NCBI GenBank assembly: GCA_019314005.1
Contig: JAFDAE010000525.1
Span: forward strand, 1 to 5,738
DNA length: 5,738 bases
Reading direction: 5' to 3'
Origin: Deltaproteobacteria bacterium
GTDB taxonomy: Bacteria > Desulfobacterota > Desulfobacteria > C00003060 > C00003106
The position numbers and the translations under genes are program-made. Below are positions 1 to 5,665 of this stretch, in pieces; position 1 is the stretch's first letter; the number at the start of each line of letters is the position of its first letter. The notes beneath the pieces are model-generated. The model saw only the letters and a program-made list of their open reading frames with translations. It was not told the DNA's origin and made no database searches.

Positions 1-426
1 GAAAAGGCATCGGCCCTGTTCAACCGCCTGGGGCTGCACGATTTTGAGAATTATATGCCGCAGAAAGTGTCCGGCGGCATGCGCCAGCGCTACGCGCTTG
101 TGAGAACCCTGATGTTCGAGCATGAACTGGTTCTCCTGGACAAACCCATTTCTTCCCTTGACGCCATAACCCGAAGAAGTCTTCAAGGCTTGATTCTGTT
201 GCTCCAAAGTGAGTTTAAGAAGACTATACTGATGATCACGCACGACATCGAGGAGGCCCTTCTGATGTCTGATGAACTGCTGGTACTGACGCCTATGCCG
301 ATGCGGATAAGAGAACGGTTTGTCCTGGAAATGCCGAAACCCGGAAGGAGCAGTAATCCTGAACTGCTGAAGATAAAAGAGCACGTGCTTGAAGAACTGG
401 AGGGGGATTTGGGTGAGACAATCTAA
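1..426 (+). CDS. ABC importer ATP-binding protein, C-terminal part (5' end outside window), catalytic Glu replaced by Lys
   Basis: The frame is open from base 1 to TAA at 424-426, giving the last 141 residues of a protein that is usually about 250 aa; the Walker A part lies outside the window. Visible motifs are the ABC signature VSGGMRQR (residues 22-29), a Walker B segment LVLLDKP (43-49), a D-loop SSLD and the H-loop His in MITHD (His81). Signature and spacing match the importer ATPases that serve nitrate, sulfonate, taurine or thiamine precursors (SsuB/TauB/ThiZ type). The family normally has LLLDEP; here the catalytic Glu is Lys (AAA, 142-144), which should abolish or cripple ATP hydrolysis. 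It overlaps the downstream permease start by 14 nt, so the two were translated as one operon. The substrate cannot be read from this fragment. Family call is firm; a functional product is doubtful. Confidence 0.9.
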   Translation, partial: EKASALFNRLGLHDFENYMPQKVSGGMRQRYALVRTLMFEHELVLLDKPISSLDAITRRSLQGLILLLQSEFKKTILMITHDIEEALLMSDELLVLTPMPMRIRERFVLEMPKPGRSSNPELLKIKEHVLEELEGDLGETI

Positions 427-916
427 CTGGATTTCTCTGCTGATTGCTTTGACTGTTATTGCAATCTGGGAATTTGCCTGCGGGTGGTTTTCTGTCCCCG
501 ATTTCATCCTTCCTGCCCCCAGCGAGATATTAAAGACGACGGTACTTAAGACATCCCTCCTCCTGCCGCACGCGGGTGTGACCGCGCTGGAGATAATAAT
601 GGGAATATTCCTGTCCCTGCTGATCGCGGTGCCACTTGCTACGGTCATGTTTACCGGCCCTTCAATCGAACATGCCCTGTCGCCCTTTCTCGTGGCATCT
701 CAGGCGGTGCCCGTATTCGCCTTGGCGCCCCTCCTGGTGATATGGCTTGGATATGGTCTTGCCAGCAAGGTTCTGATGGCGGCAATTATCATCTTCTTTC
801 CCATAACTGTAAGTCTGCTTGAGGGATATAAGAACTGTGATCGTGAATACGCGGTTTTCTTCGATCTGATGGGCGCCGGATCCTGGAAGAAGCTGCGGCT
901 CCTCTACTGGCCCTGA
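413..916 (+). pseudogene. ABC importer permease, 3'-truncated by an insertion sequence
   Basis: This is an inner-membrane permease of the SsuC/TauC/ThiX class that would pair with the upstream ATPase. I chose GTG at 413 because GGAGGGGG (399-406) lies 6 nt before it; a TTG at 389 is also in frame. The 167 residues hold four likely membrane segments (about 6-24, 56-81, 94-113 and 119-137), the family-typical DFILPAPSEI after the first, and the start of the EAA coupling loop (about 145-167, with LMGAGSWKKLRLLYWP). The family continues here with LPAALP-like residues and the last membrane segments, for about 250 aa. Instead the reading frame meets the TGA that is the first triplet of the IS element (914-916). 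The missing third is not found on the far side of the IS. The product should be non-functional. Confidence 0.88.
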
Positions 917-940
917 GGTGGTCTGGGTTCTTAGGACAGG
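914..940 (+). repeat. IS3-family terminal inverted repeat at the orfB (3') end
   Basis: The outer bases are TGAGGTGGTCTGGG and the inner bases GGACAGG. They match the reverse complement of 2116-2141 at 18 of 26 positions. The first triplet, TGA, supplies the stop codon of the interrupted permease gene. Confidence 0.75.
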
Positions 941-1767
941 GAGCAGGGATTTCTGCGGTTGGGTGCCCAAGTAAATCGTAGCCGGGGTCTTCATGTCAAA
1001 GTTTTGGTGCCATCTTTTTTCATTGTAGAACATAAAATAGGTGGCAAGCCCTTTTCTCACCTCTGTCATTGAACTATATCCCTTCAGGTAGATGTCTTCG
1101 TACTTGACGCTTTTCCAGAGCCGTTCGATAAAGACGTTGTCCATCCAACGGCCCTTACCATCCATGCTGATTAAAATGCCTCTCGAAAGGAGAGCGTCTG
1201 TAAACGCTTCAGAGGTAAACTGGCTGCCCTGGTCCGTATTGAAGATCTCGGGGTGGAACCGTATTTATCAATCGCCTCTTCCAAGGCATCCACACAAAAT
1301 GAACTATCCGGGGTGTTGGATAGCCGCCAGGCCAGAACCATTCGACTCGACCAGTCCATGATTGCCACAAGATAACAGAACCCCTTCGACATGGGGATGT
1401 AGGTAATATCGGTGGCCCACACGTGATTGGCCCGTGTGATCTTAAGACCGCGGAGAAGATAGGGATACTTTACATGGTCGGGATGCGCCAAGGACAACCT
1501 CGGCTTGACATACAGCGCCTCGACACCCATCCGGCGCATCAAACGACGCACCTTGTCGCGACCCACGTCATACCCTCTTACCCACAGCTCATTACGAATC
1601 TTACGGCTGCCATAGAACGGGTACAAAAGATGAATCTCGTCTATCTGACGCATCAGCTTCATATCTTTCTCGCTCAGAGGTACCGGTTTATAGTAGACAC
1701 CGGATCGGCTCAGATCCAGAAGATTGCATTGCCGGGTCACAGGGAGCTTGTCCCCTTTGTCGATCAT
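914..1767 (-). pseudogene. IS3-family transposase OrfB (DDE integrase), frameshifted
   Basis: OrfB is the catalytic part of the transposase, which cuts and joins DNA at the IS ends. The first frame (ATG 1767, overlapping the orfA stop) covers about 173 residues: an HTH_21-like region (PVTRQCNLLDLSRSGVYY, YPFYGSRKIRNELW) and the start of the rve/DDE domain with the first Asp in WATDITYIP (Asp120). After GST-P near 1250 the frame is lost. The next frame resumes at once with EIFNTDQGSQFTSEAF (second Asp) and continues to MDNVFIERLWKSVKYE (catalytic Glu) and FYNEKRWHQNFDMKTPA. The shift equals loss of one base in the C run (GGGG on plus, 1250-1253). The restored frame has no stop inside the element and runs past 914 to 662, antisense to the permease. 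Probably inactive unless the lost base is a sequencing error. Confidence 0.9.
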
Positions 1768-2066
1768 CGCTTTGCGCTCGCATCGCCTATGCGACCGAGC
1801 GCGCCTGATAAAAAATCGTTCTCCATCGAAAGCTGTCCGATCTTGGCGTGAAGATCCTTGACACTCGGTCCTTGTTCGGGCTTACTGCCCCTGCTGTAAA
1901 TGTCCGGGGCATGGTCAAGGAGCTGCTTCTTCCACTCCGTGATCTGGCTCGGATGAACCTGGTAACGCTGGGAAAGCTCAACAAGCGTCTGCTCGCCTTT
2001 CAGGGCATCCAACGCTACCTTCGCCTTGAATGCCGGTGCATGATTCCTTCTAGGTCTTTTACTCAT
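1764..2066 (-). CDS. IS3-family transposase OrfA (DNA-binding subunit)
   Basis: OrfA is 100 aa and starts MSKRPRRNHAPAFKAKVALD, a typical start for this family. Residues about 21-48 form a helix-turn-helix (LSQRYQVHPSQITEWKK) that would bind the IS ends. Residues about 66-88 resemble the short leucine-zipper-like helix used for oligomerisation. It appears intact. The stop TGA (1766-1764) overlaps the orfB ATG (1767-1765) as ATGA, so stop-start coupling could make OrfB, while a slippery heptamer near the 3' end would make the OrfAB fusion. OrfA alone usually represses or modulates transposition; the fusion is the active transposase. Start chosen from the AAGGAGGAG ribosome binding site. Confidence 0.9.
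   Translation of the reverse strand: MSKRPRRNHAPAFKAKVALDALKGEQTLVELSQRYQVHPSQITEWKKQLLDHAPDIYSRGSKPEQGPSVKDLHAKIGQLSMENDFLSGALGRIGDASAKR
1774..1815 (-). promoter_or_regulatory. Programmed -1 ribosomal frameshift signal between orfA and orfB
   Basis: On the minus strand the heptamer T TTT TTA lies at 1815-1809, in phase with orfA codons GAT TTT TTA (Asp84-Phe85-Leu86). A 6-nt spacer TCAGGC (1808-1803) follows. Then comes a hairpin: a 7-bp outer stem GCGCTCG/CGAGCGC (1802-1796 with 1780-1774) and a 4-bp inner stem TCGC/GCGA capped by ATAG, with small internal bulges. The -1 frame is the orfB frame and is open from 1809 into orfB, so slippage yields a continuous OrfAB. This is the known IS3-family control mechanism; the assignment here rests on sequence only. 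Confidence 0.8.
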
Positions 2067-2072
2067 ATGCCG

Positions 2073-2093
2073 CTCCTCCTTGGCTTCATTATA
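2073..2093 (-). promoter_or_regulatory. Likely orfA promoter -10 box and ribosome binding site
   Basis: On the minus strand a perfect TATAAT lies at 2093-2088, just inside the IS end, followed by a strong Shine-Dalgarno AAGGAGGAG (2081-2073) 6 nt before the ATG at 2066. No good -35 box is seen 16-18 nt upstream of the -10, so the promoter may be weak in the inserted form. The Shine-Dalgarno sequence decides the orfA start: a longer frame from 2108 would run through the -10 box and is unlikely. Confidence 0.5.
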
Positions 2094-2115
2094 GAGCAGC
2101 TTTACCACTTATGCA

Positions 2116-2141
2116 CCTGTCCAGTTTTCCCAAACCAGCTC
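2116..2141 (-). repeat. IS3-family terminal inverted repeat at the orfA (5') end
   Basis: Read on the minus strand from 2141 it starts GAGCTGGTTTGGG and ends GGACAGG, matching the opposite end of the element. The next outward base (2142) does not give the expected terminal T on the minus strand, so the exact edge may be changed or recombined. Confidence 0.7.
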
Positions 2142-2174
2142 TAACAACCCCAAGATTTCTAGGTCGTTAGCACT

Positions 2175-2209
2175 CCTTAAAAATGACAAGCTATCCGGAT
2201 TTTTTAAGG
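2175..2209. repeat. 9-bp perfect inverted repeat (hairpin), overlapping first tandem copy
   Basis: CCTTAAAAA (2175-2183) is the exact reverse complement of TTTTTAAGG (2201-2209), with a 17-nt loop. The loop contains an 8-bp palindrome ATCCGGAT (2193-2200). The right arm is also the start of the 60-bp repeat. It could be a remnant end of another mobile element or a cruciform-forming site; function unknown. Confidence 0.6.
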
Positions 2210-2319
2210 GTACACCAATTAAGAAAGGGCTAGAGAAGGGGTGCTTTCCCTTTAGAAGTTTTTTTAAGGGTACACCAATTAAGAAAGGGCTAGAGAAGGG
2301 GTGCTTTCCCTTTAGAAGT
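2200..2319. repeat. Perfect tandem duplication, 2 copies of 60 bp
   Basis: Positions 2200-2259 and 2260-2319 are identical over all 60 bases. Each copy starts TTTTTTAAGGGTACACC and ends with CTTTCCCTTTAGAAGT. Each unit can fold weakly (AAAGGG at 2224-2229 with CCCTTT at 2248-2253). Perfect identity implies a recent duplication or, alternatively, an assembly artefact. The unit is not seen elsewhere in the window. Confidence 0.95.
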
Positions 2320-2587
2320 GGCTATCCCTCACCCTATCCATCAAGAAGAAAACGCCATGAAAATTGAAGGTGGTTCGCCTGAACTTGAAGAAGCGCTCAA
2401 GGAAATTCAGGAACAACCGAGAGGGGTGATTCAGAAACAACCCGAAGAAGAGACAGAAGTCATAGTTTCACAACAAATCCCTCAACTATGTTGCTCTACA
2501 AACATTTTAAGTCGTTGCTTAAAAACCAGCCAAAAAAAGATCGGAGCTGAGACAAATGTTCTGCGCCACAACCGTCCGGGCTCCTGA
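2318..2587 (+). CDS. Doubtful acidic ORF of unknown function, possibly a gene remnant
   Basis: I do not recognise this 89-aa frame. It starts at GTG 2318, on the last bases of the second tandem copy; an ATG at 2357 is an alternative start, also without a clear ribosome binding site. Residues about 14-55 (from MKIEGG to QQIPQ) are rich in Glu and Gln and look helical (PELEEALKEIQEQ), more protein-like than chance. The last 35 residues are antisense to the end of the WecG-type gene and look random. The likeliest reading is the beginning of a displaced gene cut off by rearrangement, or a chance frame. Low confidence. Confidence 0.2.
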   Translation: MAIPHPIHQEENAMKIEGGSPELEEALKEIQEQPRGVIQKQPEEETEVIVSQQIPQLCCSTNILSRCLKTSQKKIGAETNVLRHNRPGS

Positions 2588-3255
2588 ACAAGGCGCAGCA
2601 ACCATTCCAAACCGTGATTGACAAACCATGAATCCTTTTCGCGCTTTATATTACCGGCATAAAAATCAAAAACCGCACCGACCGCAGCGATAAACTTTAC
2701 ATCCAGTCTACCTTTATTCAAATAAATCCATTTCTCCTGTTTGGGAGCGGACATCCCCACCCAGAGGACATCCGGCCGGGCCTTATTTATCACTTCTATC
2801 ATCATGCGATTATCGGCTTCGGAAAATTCATCCTTAAACGGCGGCGAAAAAGTACCGGCAACCTTAATATCAGGATAATCATATGCCATGCTTTGCCTAA
2901 TGAGCGCCAGGCTTTCTTCGGTTGCACCAAGAAAAAAAACACTCATATTCCCTACGGTATTCAACCTCGTGTGCAGACCGGCGAACACATCCGAGCCGGT
3001 CACCCTGTTCTGTATCGTGCCGCCAAGCAGGCGCGAGGCCAGCACTACCCCCACTCCATCCGGCACCAGCCAGTCGGCGGCTTTCAGCGCGCGGGAAAAC
3101 ATTGCATCTTTAAGCGTTATCGCGTGAGAATGCGGATTAAAGCAGGCAAACCACGATTTTCTCCCCTCCACCATTAACTGATGAATAAGTTCTTCCGTGC
3201 AGTCGTCAACGGAAAAATTATTTACATCATACCCCAGAATATTTTCTTTCATCAT
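2482..3255 (-). CDS. WecG/TagA/CpsF-family glycosyltransferase
   Basis: This family (GT26) transfers a sugar, typically an N-acetylmannosamine-type residue, from a nucleotide donor to an undecaprenyl-linked acceptor at the inner face of the membrane, early in making a surface polysaccharide. The 257-aa protein is full length and carries the family motifs in order: CFNPHSH (38-44), ADWLVPDGVGVVLASRLLGG (60-79, with the conserved Asp66), RVTGSD, a GATEES segment, GTFSPPF, DVLWVGMSAPKQEKWI and AVGAVFDFYAG. The C-terminus (EWLLRLVQEPGRLWRR, then a hydrophobic stretch) is the membrane-associating tail typical of the family. Start at ATG 3255; the next codon is also ATG, and the ribosome binding site is weak. 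It begins 9 nt after the preceding gene's stop, so it is the last gene of the operon seen here. The exact sugar cannot be told. Confidence 0.93.
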   Translation of the reverse strand: MMKENILGYDVNNFSVDDCTEELIHQLMVEGRKSWFACFNPHSHAITLKDAMFSRALKAADWLVPDGVGVVLASRLLGGTIQNRVTGSDVFAGLHTRLNTVGNMSVFFLGATEESLALIRQSMAYDYPDIKVAGTFSPPFKDEFSEADNRMMIEVINKARPDVLWVGMSAPKQEKWIYLNKGRLDVKFIAAVGAVFDFYAGNIKREKDSWFVNHGLEWLLRLVQEPGRLWRRTFVSAPIFFWLVFKQRLKMFVEQHS

Positions 3256-3264
3256 GCACCAAAA

Positions 3265-4402
3265 TCAACCAACACTATGCGAATTATCTAGTGCCTTATT
3301 ATAAACAGCCATGAGCCGTTGGTAATACTTTTCAGGAGAAAATTCTTTTATGACTTTCTCCCGACCAGCCTTCCCCATTTTTCTGCAAAGTTCCGGCCTT
3401 TCCCAAAGAAAGCGTATTTTCCCGGCAAGTTCTTCAGTGTCACCCGGCTCAAATAATAGACCTGTTTCACCATCTTCCACAATTTCCGGCAAGCCACCGA
3501 TTCGCGAACAAATAACTGGTAAGCCCCGAAGCATGGCTTCTACAAGCACCATGGGGAAACCTTCAAAGCATATGCTGCATAGAACAATAAATCGGCTATT
3601 CTTATAAAATTCTTCAATCTTGTTGCCAGACACCTGCCCAAGAAATTCAAAATTTACAGGTGCTTTTTTTACCAAATCGGGCATTAACTCATACGAACCA
3701 GCAGCTTTGTAAAGTATATCGGATGATCTTCTGGCCACTGTCAATAGATCTGCAATACCTTTGACCGGGGGAATAATAAGGGTCTGCAATATCACAAGTT
3801 GACATATTAGGAATAACAGAACATCTGGCAGGATTGAAACCTTCTTTTATCAGCCTCTCTTTCTGAAACTTTGTCAGACAGGTATACATTGTTACATTTT
3901 TTTTAAACAACCGTAATTTCCTGGCAACATAATTCCGCAAAGCATAACCGATACTTTTTAAAGGGTTGCCTTCGCAATTTCGAAGAACACACCAATATTC
4001 CCGGCCACCACAACATTTCTCACAGACCCGTCCATGGGTCATGTGCAAACCATTCGGGCACACCAGCCGATAATTGTGTACTGCCATGACTACGGGAACT
4101 CCGGCCCGGCGGCACACCCCTAGCACGGAAGGAGAAATGAGGGGGAAAACATTATGCACATGAACGATATCGGGCTTGAACTCCTGCAGGCATCGGCTCA
4201 TCGCCTTTTTGGAGGAAAAACTGTATATGCCGCTGAAAAAGGCCCGAATATTACCCAGTCGCATACCAGGGATCTCGGCACTGCTGCGACTGAAATAACG
4301 AACCTCATGGCCGTGTTCTGCAAACAATCGCGAAAGGCTCTGCACCACAGCCTCTTCACCACTGAACTTGCCGTATTCGTTGTGGACGGTAAGAATTTTC
4401 AT
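3265..4402 (-). pseudogene. GT4-type glycosyltransferase broken by an internal deletion and frameshift
   Basis: Two overlapping minus-strand frames together make one glycosyltransferase of the GT-B fold. The N-terminal part starts at ATG 4402 (MKILTVHNEYGKFSGEEAVV) and has the acceptor-side features DIVHVHNVFP, AVHNYRLVCPNG, a Cys-rich insert (VCEKCCGG) and CSVIPNM, then stays homologous to about PYYSPG (residue 213, near 3766). It then runs out of frame to a stop at 3689. The C-terminal part resumes as VKGIADLL near 3765 and continues through AAGSYELMPDL, EFLGQVSG, and an EX7E donor site (EGFPMVLVE), to TAA at 3265. The family expects about 15 residues with a VGR-type motif between the two parts. 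None of the three frames encodes it, so sequence was lost, not merely shifted. It starts 23 nt after the upstream gene. Probably inactive. Confidence 0.85.
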
Positions 4403-4425
4403 AAAATTATAATTTTAACCTAACA

Positions 4426-5661
4426 TCAGTCAGAAAATCGTTCCAGTAATAACTTATGGATTCTATCGCCCTTAATATCCCAATTAAAATTCTTATTAAC
4501 TCTACTACACGCTCCAGAAGAAATTTTACTTAGTAATGCATCATTTTGCGCAAGTGTCTTAAAAACAGAACTCAGATCATTAATAGTTTGTTCCGGATTT
4601 TTTGCTATCACTTTACATCCGCAAGTTTCGTTAACAATTTCCCCTGGCCCGCCTAGATCTAAACAGACAACTGGAAGTCCAACAGAAAGAGCTTCTAAAG
4701 CTACGTAACCACCACATTCAAAAAGGCTGGCATATGCAAAAACATCTGCCATCTTATAAGCAAAAAAGACATCTTCTCGTCTCGGAAACCACTCAGTAAA
4801 TGTTACGATATCTTGTATGCTTAGCTTCTTGACCTCATTTTTTAAATTTTGCTTTTCAGGCCCATCACTCAATATCTGCAATTCTGCATTTATACCGGTT
4901 TCAAGAATAAATTTATGAAAAGCCCGTATAATGAGAATGTTCCCTTTCCAATAAACATGTCTCCCCGCAGTAATTAATTTAAACGGTTTTCTATTATCTC
5001 TGATTTTGCAAACCGCTTTAACCATTTCCATGCCAATCTGTGATTCCACAACAGCTTTGTGGCGAAACTGTTTAGGTATAACCGAATATGTCTCCTCCGT
5101 TGACGCCAATATGAGCTTCGCGCGGCAAAAAGCACTATAAACCAAAGGGTTAAAAGGGCTTAGTATGCGTATTGTCGTTCTAAGATTTTCTCTCATTCGT
5201 TGGCGCAAATTGAATAATTTTAAAAACTTCTTTGGTAATTTTTCGCCTGCACCTATAGGCCCCCAAACGAAAGGAATTGGAAGTAACGAGAGTAAAGGCG
5301 GCTGGTAAAAAGGACTAAATGTTATATGGTGCGCTATATTAAAATTCATTTTTTTATGAAGCTGCCAAGCTTTTAAAACCGCACATATTTGCCATAGCCA
5401 ATAGTATATATGTATTCCTCGATTGCCTTTTTTCCAAAATCTTGCCCAAGCAGGGAGATCGATATACTCAAAACATAAATCGGGAAGGTCCTCAAAAACA
5501 CCAGAATCAACTATGCATTTTTTGTTGTTTGCCCTTGTTATCACCCATACATAATTTTTCCGCGCTAATTGCTTAACCCATTGCCAGCCAACTTCTGGCT
5601 CCGATCCTTTGTTCGGTTCACAGGCATATGCCAAAACTATAATTTTAAATTTTTTTCCCAT
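4426..5661 (-). CDS. GT4-type glycosyltransferase, intact
   Basis: This is a cytosolic or membrane-peripheral sugar transferase that uses a nucleotide-sugar donor, presumably for the cluster's polysaccharide. From ATG 5661 it has 411 residues, the normal size. Motifs in order: ACEPNKGSEPEVGWQWV near the N-terminus (13-29, the glycine-containing loop of this subgroup), VWGPIGAGE (132-140), TAGRHVYWKG (231-240, with the donor-phosphate Arg234 and Lys239), DGPE, and the EX7E site ECGGYVALE (Glu315 and Glu323), followed by GLPVVCLDLGGPGEIV. I prefer ATG 5661 to the in-frame TTG at 5679 because the previous gene stops at 5666, leaving a 4-nt gap; neither has a clear Shine-Dalgarno sequence. Base composition is AT-rich (about 37% GC in lines counted by eye), lower than the genes downstream, which hints at separate acquisition. 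Confidence 0.92.
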   Translation of the reverse strand: MGKKFKIIVLAYACEPNKGSEPEVGWQWVKQLARKNYVWVITRANNKKCIVDSGVFEDLPDLCFEYIDLPAWARFWKKGNRGIHIYYWLWQICAVLKAWQLHKKMNFNIAHHITFSPFYQPPLLSLLPIPFVWGPIGAGEKLPKKFLKLFNLRQRMRENLRTTIRILSPFNPLVYSAFCRAKLILASTEETYSVIPKQFRHKAVVESQIGMEMVKAVCKIRDNRKPFKLITAGRHVYWKGNILIIRAFHKFILETGINAELQILSDGPEKQNLKNEVKKLSIQDIVTFTEWFPRREDVFFAYKMADVFAYASLFECGGYVALEALSVGLPVVCLDLGGPGEIVNETCGCKVIAKNPEQTINDLSSVFKTLAQNDALLSKISSGACSRVNKNFNWDIKGDRIHKLLLERFSD

Positions 5662-5665
5662 TATT

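Larger units (their letters stand above)
914..2141 (-). mobile_element. IS3-family insertion sequence, about 1.23 kb, transposase on minus strand
   Basis: The element contains the orfA/orfB arrangement of the IS3 family. Its edges carry imperfect terminal inverted repeats. The plus-strand end at 914-940 starts TGAGGTGGTCTGGG and reaches GGACAGG. The reverse complement of the other end (2141 inward) starts GAGCTGGTTTGGG and also reaches GGACAGG. I count 18 identities over 26 aligned bases, with the mismatches clustered in the middle. The size fits the family. The final base pair expected at the 2141/2142 end (TG...CA termini) is not conserved, and no target-site duplication is visible: CCC precedes 914, while TAAC follows 2141. 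The element is probably unable to move by itself because orfB carries a frameshift. Family is firm; subgroup is not assigned. Confidence 0.88.
2142..2481. other. Junction region between the IS and the glycosyltransferase operon, mostly non-coding
   Basis: These 340 bases lie between the IS end and the 3' end of the WecG-type gene. They hold a 9-bp inverted repeat, a 2 x 60-bp tandem duplication and the start of a weak acidic ORF, listed separately. None of the three forward frames resumes the interrupted permease gene, so this flank is not the original neighbour of the left flank. No convincing terminator for the minus-strand operon is seen after its stop codon at 2482. Confidence 0.7.

Noticed and set aside
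1787..1984. Minus-strand 65-aa frame inside orfA
   Set aside because: It is the third frame of orfA, Arg/Ser-rich as expected of a shifted reading, with no ribosome binding site.
2067..2108. Longer orfA start at 2108
   Set aside because: The extra 14 codons cover the TATAAT box and the Shine-Dalgarno sequence of the ATG at 2066, which starts with the family's usual MSKRPRRNH.
1092..2144. Three plus-strand frames (1092-1361, 1423-1851, 1848-2144) across the IS
   Set aside because: They are antisense to clear transposase coding sequence and show no recognisable protein features.
2224..2265. Rho-independent terminator formed by AAAGGG/CCCTTT and the following T7
   Set aside because: The stem is only 6 bp with an 18-nt loop, 5 bases separate it from the T run, and the T run exists only because of the tandem duplication.
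2200..2319. CRISPR-like repeats
   Set aside because: There are only two directly abutting 60-bp copies, with no spacer and no cas gene in the window.
2888..3607. Plus-strand frames within 2888-3177 and 3350-3607
   Set aside because: They are antisense to the WecG-type and broken glycosyltransferase genes, whose motifs prove the minus-strand reading.
4154..4423. Plus-strand 89-aa frame
   Set aside because: It is antisense to the N-terminal half of the broken glycosyltransferase, with no family features.
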